A DNA stretch of 64,000 bases from Carnegiea gigantea (lineage: Eukaryota; Streptophyta; Magnoliopsida; Caryophyllales; Cactaceae): positions 62,001 through 126,000 of the forward strand of contig JAKOGI010000331.1 of the NCBI GenBank assembly GCA_029747015.1. The letters run 5' to 3'. Of the stretch, positions 22,001 to 30,627 are shown in pieces (the stretch's first letter is position 1; every line of letters starts with the position of its first letter). Made by a program: the position numbers and the translations under genes. The notes below the pieces were generated by a model. It saw only the letters and a program-made list of their open reading frames with translations. It had not been told where the DNA came from and searched no databases.

Positions 22001-22805
22001 GTATTCACCCATGGAAAAGATTTGCTTGTCACTTGTATTTGCCGTTCAAAAACTTAAACATTACATGCAGGCGTATACAGTACATGTGGTTTCTAAAGCC
22101 GATCCCATCAAGTACATTCTGTCGAGGCCAGTCCTCAGTGGGCGGCTTGCAAAGTGGGCTATGATCTTGAAGCAACATGATCTTGTCTATGTGCCACAAA
22201 AAGCAGTCAAGGGGCAAGCGCTGGCAGAATTCCTAGCCGATCACCCAATTCCCGACGAGTGGGAGCTAAATGATGATTTACCAGGTGAAGATGTGCTCTT
22301 TGTCGATATCCTCCCACCTTGGGAAATGTACTTTGACGGAGCCGCAAGAAGTGGTGGAGCTGGTGCCGGTGTAGTGTTTATCTCCCCTGAAAGGCATGTC
22401 CTCACCTATTCATTCGTATTAACCCAGCTATGCTCAAATAACACGGCTGAGTACCAAGCATTAATCCTGGGCCTTCAAATGGCTACCGAAATGGGAATCA
22501 AAGACCTCGACATCTACGACGATTCTCAATTAGTCATCAAGCAGCTTCTCGAGGAATATGAAGTCAGAAAGGATGACCTCATGTCCTATCATAAATATGC
22601 CTCGCGACTGTTAGGCAAGCTTGAAACGGTCAAGTTGGAGCATGTTCCTAGGAGTGCCAATAAGGTGGCTGAGGCACTTGCCAATCTTGCGGCCACTTTG
22701 GCACTGGGGGCAGAGGAAAATATGAACGTCCCCGTTTGCAATCGATGGGTCGTTGCACCCACTGATGAAGAGTTTGAGGAAGACGTCAATGCAATCAGTG
22801 CTTAA
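19056..22805 (+). CDS. Tat pol: protease, reverse transcriptase, RNase H and archaeal-type RNase H
   Basis: 1249 residues beginning at the ATG that abuts the gag stop. Domains in order: aspartic protease with VDGGST (Asp at residue 56) and LLLGRPWL; a long variable linker with repeated SVF(D/T/N)R motifs (about residues 440-520); RT from about 644 with FRDLNDACPKDDFPLP, MPFGLKNAGATYQ and catalytic YVDD at 798-801; a first RNase H (about 925-1045) in which the expected catalytic acidic residue in LYIAAQ is missing; then a second RNase H (about 1089-1220) with FDGAARSGGAGAG, NNTAEYQALILGL and DSQLV, the archaeal-type domain typical of Tat elements. It ends at TAA 22,803-22,805, after which the same frame goes on into integrase. 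RT and aRNH motifs look intact. Confidence 0.93.
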   Translation: MKSAGQPAKDVAHHAACNTAITFTDDDLLLGSKPHNRPLFVTGYIREQKVRRILVDGGSTVNIMPKSTINDLRITMEELSKSRMVIQGFSLESQRAIGMVRLELIMGDLSTSSIFHVIDSKTSYKLLLGRPWLHEHGIVASTLHQCLKYYRGGERKIDGDARPFTKAESHFADAKFFEEAAAPKEMMISTIASTGDSKVTKNTQATTERDGAKQQQQGKEDNKQVSEMQPAKQVARQIATSANSMAPILRYVPKSRRKEGEPPFSGVLHANAEDKIVWKANEANLDALKGSATLPTRKAYQPKVSRHPLPGFVSPSKAFLKEEEVLPHMRTKDRFDPNAYKLMERAGYNFQNPATLGKIIEVKPHGLNDTQKMIQEQGGSVSISKVGLGYTPSQPVKISGRRKNKQSAVQHISAEEIDESEKEDDLPSKRTSVFDRLQSSSSTKRPSVFTRIGAQPKLSIFNRIKKGIEPSKTPSQRFKGSVFNRLGDTSEVRSSIPSRMKRLSTLDVKTEGSLRVKRRTVILTGQQSNPDPNEQEERGEMASSHYITGREYEDSDSETELAETPKALEDGGQATVDDLKELNLGTINEPRPIYVSSLLTPEEESQYFNLLLEYKDVFAWSYKEMPGLNPKVAVHRLSIKRGLSPKKQPQRRFRPELVPEIEKEVNKLIEAGFVREVKYPTWIANIVPVRKKNGQLRICVDFRDLNDACPKDDFPLPITELMVDSTTGHETLSFMDCTAGYNQIQMAPEDQEATAFRTPKGIFCYKVMPFGLKNAGATYQRAMQNIFDDMLHKTVECYVDDLVVKSKKKCDHISDLRSVFERLRKYQLKMNPLKCAFGVTSGKFLGFVVRYKGIEIDQSKIKAIQEMPEPKNLKELRGLQGRLAYIRRFISNLAGRCHPFSHLMEKGASFDWDESCSEASAKIKKYLSNPPVLGAPVLGKPLILYIAAQEQSLGALCVQKNEEGKEVALYYLSRTLVGAELKYSPMEKICLSLVFAVQKLKHYMQAYTVHVVSKADPIKYILSRPVLSGRLAKWAMILKQHDLVYVPQKAVKGQALAEFLADHPIPDEWELNDDLPGEDVLFVDILPPWEMYFDGAARSGGAGAGVVFISPERHVLTYSFVLTQLCSNNTAEYQALILGLQMATEMGIKDLDIYDDSQLVIKQLLEEYEVRKDDLMSYHKYASRLLGKLETVKLEHVPRSANKVAEALANLAATLALGAEENMNVPVCNRWVVAPTDEEFEEDVNAISA

Positions 22806-24071
22806 GAAGTAGATGGAGAAGATTGGCGTCAACCACTTATTGACTACTTGCAACATGGGAAGCTCCCTGACGATCCAAGGCATAAGACAGAAATCTAACA
22901 AAGAGCTCCCCGCTTCCTTTATTTCAATGGGACTCTTTATCGGCGTTCCTTCCTTGGCATTTGGTTACGATGCTTGGGGGACGAAGAAGCAGGACAAACA
23001 ATGGAGGAAGCACACTCAGGAATATGCGGTGCACATCAAGCAGGGCCTAAATTACATGATCGAATCAAGAGGATGGGTTACTACTGGCCTACTATGGTAC
23101 AGGACTGCATTGACTATGCAAAAAGGTGCGAGCCTTGTCAGTTCCATGCAAATTTTATTCATCAACCTCCAGAGCCACTTCATCCAACCGTGGCATCTTG
23201 GCCATTTGAAGCTTGGGGACTAGATGTTGTAGGACCTATCACTCCAAAATCCTCCGCAGGCCACTCATACATCTTGGCGGCAACTGACTACTTTTCCAAA
23301 TGGGCAGAAGCAATCCCACTGAGAGAAGTTAAAAAAGAAAATGTTGTCGATTTTATTCGGACCCATATCATCTGTCGATATGGCGTGCCTCGGTATATCA
23401 TCACTGACAATGGCAAACCATTTGTCAACAAGCTGGTGACCGCCCTCTACGAAAAGTTTAAGTTTGCTCAGCGTAAATCTTCGATGTACAATGCACCTGC
23501 AAATGGGTTGGCAGAAGTCTTCAATAAGACACTTTGCAACTTACTAAGCAAAGTGGTGACGAAGTCAAAACGCGATTGGCATGAAAGGTTGGGGGAAGCT
23601 CTTTGGGCATATAGAACCACGTACAAGACGCCGACCCAATCAACTCCTTTCGCTCTGGTGTATGGGGTGGAAGCAGTATTGCCTTTGGAACTCCAAATCC
23701 CTTCACTCCGTATTGCCATATAGGAAGGCTTGATCGAAGATGAAAATCACAAGCTTCGCCTAGCAGAGCTCGAGGCCCTTGATGAAAAAAGACTGCTAGC
23801 ACAACAGAAGTTGGAATGCTATCAAACTCGCTTATCACGAGCCTTCAACAAAAACGTACGACCGCGTTCATTTCAAGTTGGAGATCAAGTGCTCGCGGTA
23901 AGGAGGCCAATCATTATCCCACACAAGACTGGAAGTAAGTTCACTTCCAAGTGGGATGGCCCTTACGTGGTTCGAGAAGTTTACACCAACGGCGCCTATA
24001 GGATTGTCGGTGCCGACGGAGTACGAGTTGGGCCGATAAATGGGAAGTTCCTAAAACTTTATCATCCTTAG
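22806..24071 (+). pseudogene. Tat integrase, same frame as pol but broken by stops
   Basis: Reading stays in the pol frame after TAA 22,803. It meets TAA at 22,896-22,898, then an open stretch to TAG at 23,721-23,723, then a final open stretch to TAG 24,069-24,071. Visible parts: an HHCC zinc finger (HSGICGAH ... DCIDYAKRCEPC, about 22,996-23,140); the catalytic core with acidic residues in GLDVVGPI, ITDNGKPF and ANGLAEVFNK; and a C-terminal DNA-binding part (FQVGDQVLAVRRP, GPYVVREV). Since no frameshift is needed, the domain was one polyprotein with RT. Three stops in about 920 bases disable this copy. Confidence 0.9.
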
Positions 24072-24500
24072 TATGCTAATGCATGTAAGCCCCTAAGCAT
24101 GCTCATTCATAAATAAATAAATTAAAAAAAAAGAGAGCGAAAAAAAAAAAAAACCTTTGTACTACTCCCGGCCCGCAAGAGTATAAACTGTGAACGGAGA
24201 AATCAAAAAAAAAAAAAAAACTCATTTGATTGCGAGTTTTATATAACTTGTGAGTTTAAAAGAGAAATATAGAGATTTGGCTGGCTGTTAATGCATATGT
24301 TGTCATGAAGTCGATAAAATAATTGTGGAATCCAAATCACGAAGAAAGTCAACTAAGACACATGTGCAGTAGTGAATAAAAGAAAATTTTCATCTGAGCT
24401 TTATTCAATATATGTCAAGCTTACATCACAAAAAGTGCAATGAGTATTACGAATCCATCTCAAAAAAAAAAAAAAGGGAGAGAAAAGAACAAAGAGGTAA
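24072..24500. other. Non-coding spacer between integrase and the antisense gene
   Basis: A-rich with several A-runs (for example 24,140-24,153 and 24,206-24,220). It would be the shared 3' region of the sense integrase message and the antisense gene, which converge here. No clear terminator signal beyond AATAAA-like words near 24,110-24,122. Confidence 0.5.
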
Positions 24501-25382
24501 CTATGGGTCCCATTGAAAGCTCTTCAGATCTTCGAAAGACTCCTTTATGTAAGCCTCAGCCTTCGCCAAACTAACTTTTGTGGCTGCATCCATCACTTCA
24601 GTGGCATTAAGAACCTCAATCTGACCCTGTAAGTCAATGACTTCCTGCTCAGCCTCTTGAAGCGAATGCTCGCTGGCCACCACCTGAGAGCTCAATTCTT
24701 TCTGTTGATCTTCCAAGAGTTGGAGTTCTCTCAGTAGCTCCTGACGCCTCAACTCAACATGCTTCAGCTCGGCTACCTTCGCTTCATAATGGGTGCCCTC
24801 TGCGCTCACTCGACGGGAGGCCTCGTCAAGCTTACCTTGCACCTCCGTGCGACAATTATTATGCTCTTCAGTAGATATCCAACCGGAGTAGCTCTGTTGC
24901 AAGTCCTTGAAGTCGCATGCTTGCCTAATTAACCCTTCAACCTTGCTCTCTAGAGGAGTGATGTTCACACCTCTTTGAAGGATAGTGGCATAAAGGCTGT
25001 CGAAATCGCCTCTAAGATAAGGAAGTCCGTCAAAAGGGGTGCGACACACCTTGTCAAGTATGACTTTACCCAACACTCGCGCAGCATTCTTATCCGCCTC
25101 CTTTATAAAGGCATCAGCATCAAAGACAGAGATTCCCCCTTGGGGAACCTTTAAAGGGCGTTGTGGGCGCAGTACCGGTGAATGAGCATTGACTCTATGA
25201 GTAGACTCGACCTCGTCATCTTCTGGGAGACAAACACCCCGCGAGATAACTAATCGAGATCTGCTGTCAAATAAATCTTTACCAAAAGATGGTATACGTC
25301 CAGTTGATGGAAAACATTGACTTCCTGAAGGTAGAGGAACGTGTGCCAGTCCCTCCTTGAAATTCACATCATCACTTTCCCC
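24501..25382 (-). CDS. Last exon of the antisense gene: coiled-coil C terminus
   Basis: On the minus strand an acceptor (TATATAG, ending at 25,383) opens an exon at 25,382 that stays in frame to a stop at 24,501-24,503. The middle exon ends in phase 0 at the donor at 25,517-25,516, so the 132-base intron joins in frame: ...VECM then GESDDVNFKEG. The product is about 290 residues long. Its N-terminal half is of unknown fold and its C-terminal half (about residues 160-270) is a strong coiled coil rich in Glu, Gln, Leu and Lys (LLRELQLLEDQQKELSSQV). No catalytic motif is seen. A coiled coil after a plant mobile domain suggests self-association of the protein. Confidence 0.75.
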   Translation of the reverse strand, partial: GESDDVNFKEGLAHVPLPSGSQCFPSTGRIPSFGKDLFDSRSRLVISRGVCLPEDDEVESTHRVNAHSPVLRPQRPLKVPQGGISVFDADAFIKEADKNAARVLGKVILDKVCRTPFDGLPYLRGDFDSLYATILQRGVNITPLESKVEGLIRQACDFKDLQQSYSGWISTEEHNNCRTEVQGKLDEASRRVSAEGTHYEAKVAELKHVELRRQELLRELQLLEDQQKELSSQVVASEHSLQEAEQEVIDLQGQIEVLNATEVMDAATKVSLAKAEAYIKESFEDLKSFQWDP

Positions 25383-25517
25383 CTATATAAAAAAAAAAAA
25401 AAAGAAGAAGAAGAAGAAGGGGAAGGGGAACAAAAATGTGTGCAGGGGCGAAGAAGGTGAGATGCATATTTGAAAGGAAAATATGCTTCTACTTTAAATT
25501 AAAAAAAGGGGGGGTAC

Positions 25518-25727
25518 CATGCATTCAACATGATTAGGTTCAGCATCGAGGATATCCATGATATTCTCAGCCCCTTCTGGGGGCAGCTCGGTTACCTTTC
25601 TAGTGCTCGGCTCACAAGCTTCGACAGGTAGCTCGTCCTGACCATTCACAGTAAGATTAATCAGAGGGTTAGACTTATGCCTACATGTCTCAGCAAGTGA
25701 GGTATTTGCAAGGTTCTTCAATCTCAT
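25518..25727 (-). CDS. Middle segment of the antisense gene
   Basis: Open frame on the minus strand ending at a GT donor (25,517-25,516) and continuing in phase into the coiled-coil exon. Its upstream end overlaps the end of the plant-mobile-domain frame (25,690-25,727) in a different frame. Either this copy has a one-base frameshift there or a small intron I could not place; a trial intron using AG at about 25,685 gives an immediate stop, so a frameshift is favoured. The product is acidic with no recognised motif (ELPPEGAENIMDILDAEPNH). Confidence 0.55.
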
Positions 25728-27612
25728 TCGTCACCTGAGGTAAGGGCGCAATGCTTTGAATAGGGATTGCAGGGATGGGCATCGCCAGGGTGCCGATATC
25801 TATTCCTGGAATCTTGACATGGGAAGAACCGTCCTCCATCGTCGGAACGAAGGGCTCCACGGGCTTCCCAGAACGAACAATCTTCAACTTAGGTTTGAGT
25901 TTGCCTTCGTCCTTTGAAATGCTCGTGTCAGATAAATCACTACGTTTCCTCTTGGAACCACTAGCATGTGGGTTGCAAGGCGGGGAGACGAACATCTTGG
26001 ACCACCATTCACGAAATGCACAAGTGGTATTCCTCTCGAGCAGATTGCATCGCCCAGGAAGTAAGACTTGGGACCCCGTTCCATAGCGCGTAAGCATGTG
26101 ATGATAGCGGAGCATTGCTTCCGGATCAGGAAGATTATCGAAGTCCAGATCAGCAGGAACATCTTGATAGAAACCAAATTGTCTACTGAACCGGTCGGGG
26201 CAATAGTGTTCCATACTGAGGTTGTCTTCACAACGGTAAGTGACAAAACTCGAACGAATGCTGACAAAGTAAGCGAAATCAGCCCTTGATAGCTTGCCAT
26301 CATCCACGAGAGTCTCCCTGAGTCGGTTGATTACGGACGAATGCCAGCGAAAGCCTCTGCCAGAACCAATGAGCTCCTGGGCCTCTTCAGGCTGAAACGA
26401 CTTGGCTCGACCGAGGCCACTAAACTTTACCATCCCGGGACTGGAGGAAGCCTCACCGATCAGCTCATATGCATCAAAGTTTTTAGCCAACCAAGCGTAA
26501 AGGAAATGAATAGGGAAGTGGCCTCCACCTCTACCAGGATGTGAAGAACGAGAGAGCTCGTTGAGTCCCTTGTAGATACTCGCAAGAACCGCTGTAGGGA
26601 GGCAATAACCTACACCAGAAGCCATCAAGGATGCGATGCTGAAAGTACCTGGACGTATGCAACCAGCATCTCTAACTGGTAAGATAAATATGCATAGCCA
26701 ACAGGAAAGAAATGCAGCTAGAAAGGTCTCAGTGCGTTGGCCAGTAGCCACTCCCAATTCATCGAAAATAGCTTGATAATCACTCCATCCACGGGTTCCT
26801 GCGTCGGGAAGAAGAGACAATATTCCTGGTTGAGGGATTCGGTTGTCTTGATCAGGCTTCTTGGAAACATGGTACTTACTGCGTCCCCGGAAGCAAAAGG
26901 AAATCCACTGCTCTATGATAGGTTTGCCCTTGCGACCTTGCATAAGTTTGTGGTAAGCAATAAATAGATAAGTGCAACTCAACGGAAGCTTGCTGGCGAG
27001 TTCCCGCTGAGTAGGGACAACTTCGTCATAAAGGCGCCCCGAGATTGGCAGCCCAAGGAAGCTGTAAATGTCAAAGATAGATAGAGACACCTCGCCTTTA
27101 GAGGTGTGCAATGTGTTCGTTTCAGGACACCAATACTCACATACCGCCCGAATGAGGTTCGAACACCGGTCGTAAAGAAAGAGCGACGCATACAAGGCAT
27201 CAAACAAATGAAGAGTTATGAGTTTATCCTTGCAACGAACGAGGATATCCTCTAACCATTCCCAGTAAAGCGGCTTGTAAGAAAACTCCCCATGCAACGG
27301 CAACTTAGCCCACGATCTGCGCCCGGACTCTATGTCATGACGTAGTAGCTGATAAGATGGGAGGTTCTCTTTCATTTTAACGTGAGTAGAGAGCAAGAAC
27401 GTTTCGCCTGTTTTCAAAATCTCCTTCGACCACCAGGGAAGGCTCGGAGGACCTCTAACACAGTCAGGCTTGCACAGGGACGTTATAGGGTTGCGGACAG
27501 GCAACTTTGTCTCTTCCCCATCTGCGTCATTTTCGTTGGGTTGGATGTGTAGATAGCGTCGCCCGCTAATGATTTTATCCACAAAAGTGACCATCTTGAA
27601 TAGAGCATGCAT
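25690..27612 (-). CDS. Antisense plant mobile domain (PMD) protein inside the Tat element
   Basis: A 640-residue open frame opposite in sense to gag-pol. I recognise the plant mobile domain (aminotransferase-like PMD, PF10536) at about residues 115-390: WEWLEDIL, LFDALYASLFLYD, ETNTLHTSKGEVSLSIFDIY, FLGLPISGRLYDEVVP, and later HFPIHFLYAWLAKNF. It is the PMD-C-like form known from plant retrotransposons and related to the Arabidopsis silencing factors MAIN and MAIL1 (family knowledge, not searched). A nuclear-localisation-like SKRKR sits at 553-557, before a lysine-rich tail. No stop occurs within the 640 codons, in contrast to the damaged integrase. The start at MHALFKMVTF is the first ATG; a later start at Met 7 is possible. 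Promoter unknown; it must be read from within the element's 3' region. Confidence 0.85.
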   Translation of the reverse strand: MHALFKMVTFVDKIISGRRYLHIQPNENDADGEETKLPVRNPITSLCKPDCVRGPPSLPWWSKEILKTGETFLLSTHVKMKENLPSYQLLRHDIESGRRSWAKLPLHGEFSYKPLYWEWLEDILVRCKDKLITLHLFDALYASLFLYDRCSNLIRAVCEYWCPETNTLHTSKGEVSLSIFDIYSFLGLPISGRLYDEVVPTQRELASKLPLSCTYLFIAYHKLMQGRKGKPIIEQWISFCFRGRSKYHVSKKPDQDNRIPQPGILSLLPDAGTRGWSDYQAIFDELGVATGQRTETFLAAFLSCWLCIFILPVRDAGCIRPGTFSIASLMASGVGYCLPTAVLASIYKGLNELSRSSHPGRGGGHFPIHFLYAWLAKNFDAYELIGEASSSPGMVKFSGLGRAKSFQPEEAQELIGSGRGFRWHSSVINRLRETLVDDGKLSRADFAYFVSIRSSFVTYRCEDNLSMEHYCPDRFSRQFGFYQDVPADLDFDNLPDPEAMLRYHHMLTRYGTGSQVLLPGRCNLLERNTTCAFREWWSKMFVSPPCNPHASGSKRKRSDLSDTSISKDEGKLKPKLKIVRSGKPVEPFVPTMEDGSSHVKIPGIDIGTLAMPIPAIPIQSIAPLPQVTNEIEEPCKYLTC

Positions 27613-27774
27613 TCACAGCGGGAAGGAAGAAAAATTGAGTTGTAGGACCTGTCACGGGAACAGTCTTAACAATTTAATGTTAAAAAAAATTAAAAAAATA
27701 AAAATAAAAATTAGACATGGAAGCGCTAGAGAAAAAAAAGAAAATGGGCACAAATGCAAGCAATGGCTCTTCAT

Positions 27775-28620
27775 CAGTCAAATTCACCTTTGGAGGATTT
27801 TCACCTTTGGAGGATTCAAGGTTAACCCGTTGATGTACCCAAAAGGGTCAGACATTCAAATGTTAACCCATAATCAAGTCAAATTCGCCTTTGGAGGATT
27901 CTCACCTTTGGAGGATTCAAGGTTAACCCGTTGATGTGTCCAAAAGGGTCAGACATTCAAAGGTTAACCGATAATCAAGTCAGATTCGCCTTTGGAGGAT
28001 TTTCACCTTTGGAGGATTCAAGGTTAACCCGTTGATGTGCCCAAAAGGATCAGACATTCAAAGGTTAACTGATAATCAAGTCAGATTCGCCTTTGGAGGA
28101 TTTTCACCTTTGGAGGATTCAAGGTTAACCCGTTGATGTGCCCGAAAGGGTCAGACATTCAAAGATTAACCCATAATCAAGTCAGATTTGCCTTCGGTGG
28201 ATTTTCGCTTTTTGGAGGATTCAAGGTTAACCCGTTGATGTGCCCAAAAGGGTCAGACATTCAAAGGTTAACCGGCACCAAGTCAAAATCGCCTCTCGAG
28301 AACTTCCACCTTCGGAAAATCACCTTAGGAGGGAATTCAAGGTTAACCCGTTGATGTACCCAAAAGGGTTAGACATTCAAAGGTTAGCCGGCACCAAGTC
28401 AAATTCGCCTCTCGAGAACTTCCACCTTCGGAAAATCACCTTAGGAGGGAATTCAAGGTTAACCCGTTGATGTACCCAAAAGGTTAGACATTCAAAGGTT
28501 AGCCGGCACCAAGTCAACTTCGCCTCTTGAGTACCTTCACCTTCGGAAAAATCACCTTAGGAGGAAATTCAAAGTTAACCCGTTGATGTACCCACAAGGA
28601 TTATACATTCAAAGGTTAAC
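27775..28620 (+). repeat. Tandem repeat array, eight units of 101-102 then 116 bp
   Basis: The word GTTAACCCGTTGATGT recurs (last unit AGTTAACCC) at about 27,821, 27,922, 28,023, 28,124, 28,226, 28,342, 28,458 and 28,574. Spacings are 101, 101, 101, 102, 116, 116 and 116. The first type carries one or two CTTTGGAGGATT words; the longer type carries AACTTCCACCTTCGG plus ATCACCTTAGGAGG. Units of one type are nearly identical. It lies between the antisense gene and the 3' LTR, where Tat/Ogre elements are known to hold variable repeats. Confidence 0.93.
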
Positions 28621-29749
28621 AACAATAAATTATCGCACAAATTTGCACAAAGAAAAAAGGGGTTATCTAAAAAAAAAAAACATTAAAAAAAAAAAGGCGC
28701 TAGGCAGCATGAAAGAACCCCAAAAAAAAAAAAGAAAAAAAGAAAAAGAAGACATGAGGAATTACGACTAGGTGTTGTTAGACCAACACCCTGGAGAAAT
28801 TTTGGATTCATTAAATGAGAAGCGCTGTCCCGTGCGTGTTATCTTTCTTCCTCAAGCGTCAGTCGTGCGACGAGAAGAGCCATTGATGCAGGGCCATGGA
28901 AATACCAAAAAGAAGAAAATAAAAAAAAAAATAACACAGTTACTCACATTGCTCCCCCCTCTGTTTCTCTTTTCCCCCCTGTTTCTTAGCACACGAAATT
29001 GAGGGCTCCAAAAAAAAAAAAAAATAATAGAGAAGCAGAGCAGTAAAAGAGAAGAAGAAGAAAGTGAGGTTTTACAAGTTTAGCTCCTTCTCTCGATGAC
29101 TCTGGATCCGTTTCTGCTCCCTCGTTCGACAACAACCTTCTTGCCTTCTTCTTTGTTGATCCACACCGGATTTTGGTACTAGCGGAAAGAGGATTCTTGG
29201 GGGAATCAAACAAGGATCGATCGTAGTTGTCGGGAAAAGGGCCCTGTTCAATACAACAGCTTGATTAAACACAACTTCAGCATGGGAAATATGGGATATA
29301 TACAAATCAAGCAGCAAGAAAATCTTCAGCATGACATCTTTGCAGACAAAAATTAGGGGAAATAGTGGTAATTTAGGAAAGAAATTATTTCTTCGATATA
29401 TGTTAATGTATGCTGTGTAATAATTTCCTTATCACGGGTAAAAGAAGATCGCGTGTATCGCGTCAACAAAGGGAGAAGAAGAATGAGCAGCGATCTGGGA
29501 GGAAAAAGAAGGGCTGAGTAGCAGAGGCTCTGGTGGTGGCTGCACTGGAGAAAAGGAGGCCAGTTGCTGGGCATCACGTGCCTTGTATGTGGCACAGTAA
29601 CGAAACAGCCAAGTTCCCCCCCCCAAAAAAAAAAAAAAAACGACCAGGGCTATCCGTCGAATATTCGAGACCCAGCTACTTCAAAAAAAAAGGGGGGGCC
29701 GGAGACGTTTAAAACTTTGTTTAATCAGCTAGGTCTCGAAGGGGGCATT
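28621..29749. other. 3' untranslated region of the Tat element, possible antisense promoter side
   Basis: Low-complexity, A-rich with many homopolymer runs, and no significant frame. It lies upstream of the antisense gene and may hold its leader, though the tandem array lies between them. The polypurine tract GAAGGGGGCATT (29,738-29,749) closes it and primes plus-strand synthesis next to the 3' LTR. Confidence 0.6.
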
Positions 29750-30317
29750 TGTAGGAGGCAAAAAATATCCGTCCAATTAAGACCCGCCATGTGGAAGATC
29801 CTATATTTCGCCCAATTATACGCTGCCAAGTGTTAAACTAAATATTTGATGAATAATTATAACGACCAATCAGAAAGCGCCACGTGTCGCAATGATGCAG
29901 AAAATAAATTATTATTCCTTTCCTTTTGAGGGATAATTAATAGGAAATCCTCATGTCATTCCTTTATAAAAAGGAAACTAGTCCTCCCATTTGAAGGGGG
30001 ATTTTTTTGGGAAGAAATCACAAGAGCTCAAGAATTCTCTCTAGCAGAAGACAACAAGCATCCCAAATACATGCCGTCTACTGGTAGAGATTCAAACTCA
30101 CATCCTGACTGAGATTGAGCCTCATAGGCCCTCTCTCAGGATCAAATTTATTCAAACTCACTCAAGGAGATTGAATCAGAGGACTTGTTATACTTGTTCT
30201 TGTAACAGCTATACAGAGATTGTACCCATTCTTTGATATAAATACAAAAAAAAAAAAATTCACTTTGTTGCTCAATTTCTTGTCTAATTGATTGCAGGCT
30301 CGGAATTTGTGTTTACA
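29750..30317 (+). repeat. 3' LTR of the Tat element
   Basis: 568 bp; identical to the 5' LTR except for six substitutions and a longer A-run before TTCACTTTG. The same G-box (29,881-29,886) and TATA box (about 29,965-29,972) are present, so it could drive transcription into the right flank. It is followed by the AAGTC duplication. Confidence 0.95.
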
Positions 30318-30627
30318 AAGTCTAATCCTAGTTTTTCCAACACTAATCTTCGTCTTTTAGTATTTTGATCTAACATCTAATATGCATGCAAGAAGTTGGC
30401 TAAAAATCCCATAATAACATTCAAAATGCAAGGACTAGATTGAAACAATCAAGCAAGATTTCAAGTGCAAATAGTTTAAACTAGCAAAATCAACAACATC
30501 ACTTCGGTTTAGCAACCTATAGCTAAAATGGCTGCCATCACTTGGGTTTACCTAAAATGTTGATGCATTAACTTTGCGTACCACTAAAATGGATACCATG
30601 ACTCAAAGGCTTCAATGTTTAAATGTT
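30318..30627 (-). repeat. Continuation of the sequence interrupted by the Tat element
   Basis: Removing the Tat element and one AAGTC joins 15,974 to 30,323 without a break. The sequence here is therefore the continuing antisense Athila-type LTR. It is AT-rich with no frame. The point where it gives way to the sense-strand Athila gag near 30,630 is not sharply defined. Confidence 0.45.

Larger units (their letters stand above)
15975..30317 (+). mobile_element. Complete Tat-lineage Ty3/gypsy retrotransposon with an antisense PMD gene
   Basis: Two LTRs (15,975-16,538 and 29,750-30,317) run TG...CA and are flanked by the duplication AAGTC (15,970-15,974 and 30,318-30,322). In order the element holds LTR, PBS, gag, PR-RT-RNase H-archaeal-type RNase H-integrase, a 5.7-kb 3' region, PPT and LTR. 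The second, archaeal-type RNase H after RT-RNase H and the YVDD motif place it in the Tat/Ogre group. The 3' region carries a spliced gene on the opposite strand and a tandem repeat array. The LTRs differ by six substitutions and a 4-base A-run change over 564 bp (about 1%), so insertion is recent. In-frame stops make this copy probably non-autonomous now. Confidence 0.95.

Noticed and set aside
27775..28620. CRISPR-like regular repeats
   Set aside because: Units of 101-116 bp are repeated whole, with no unique spacers, and the setting is a plant retrotransposon.
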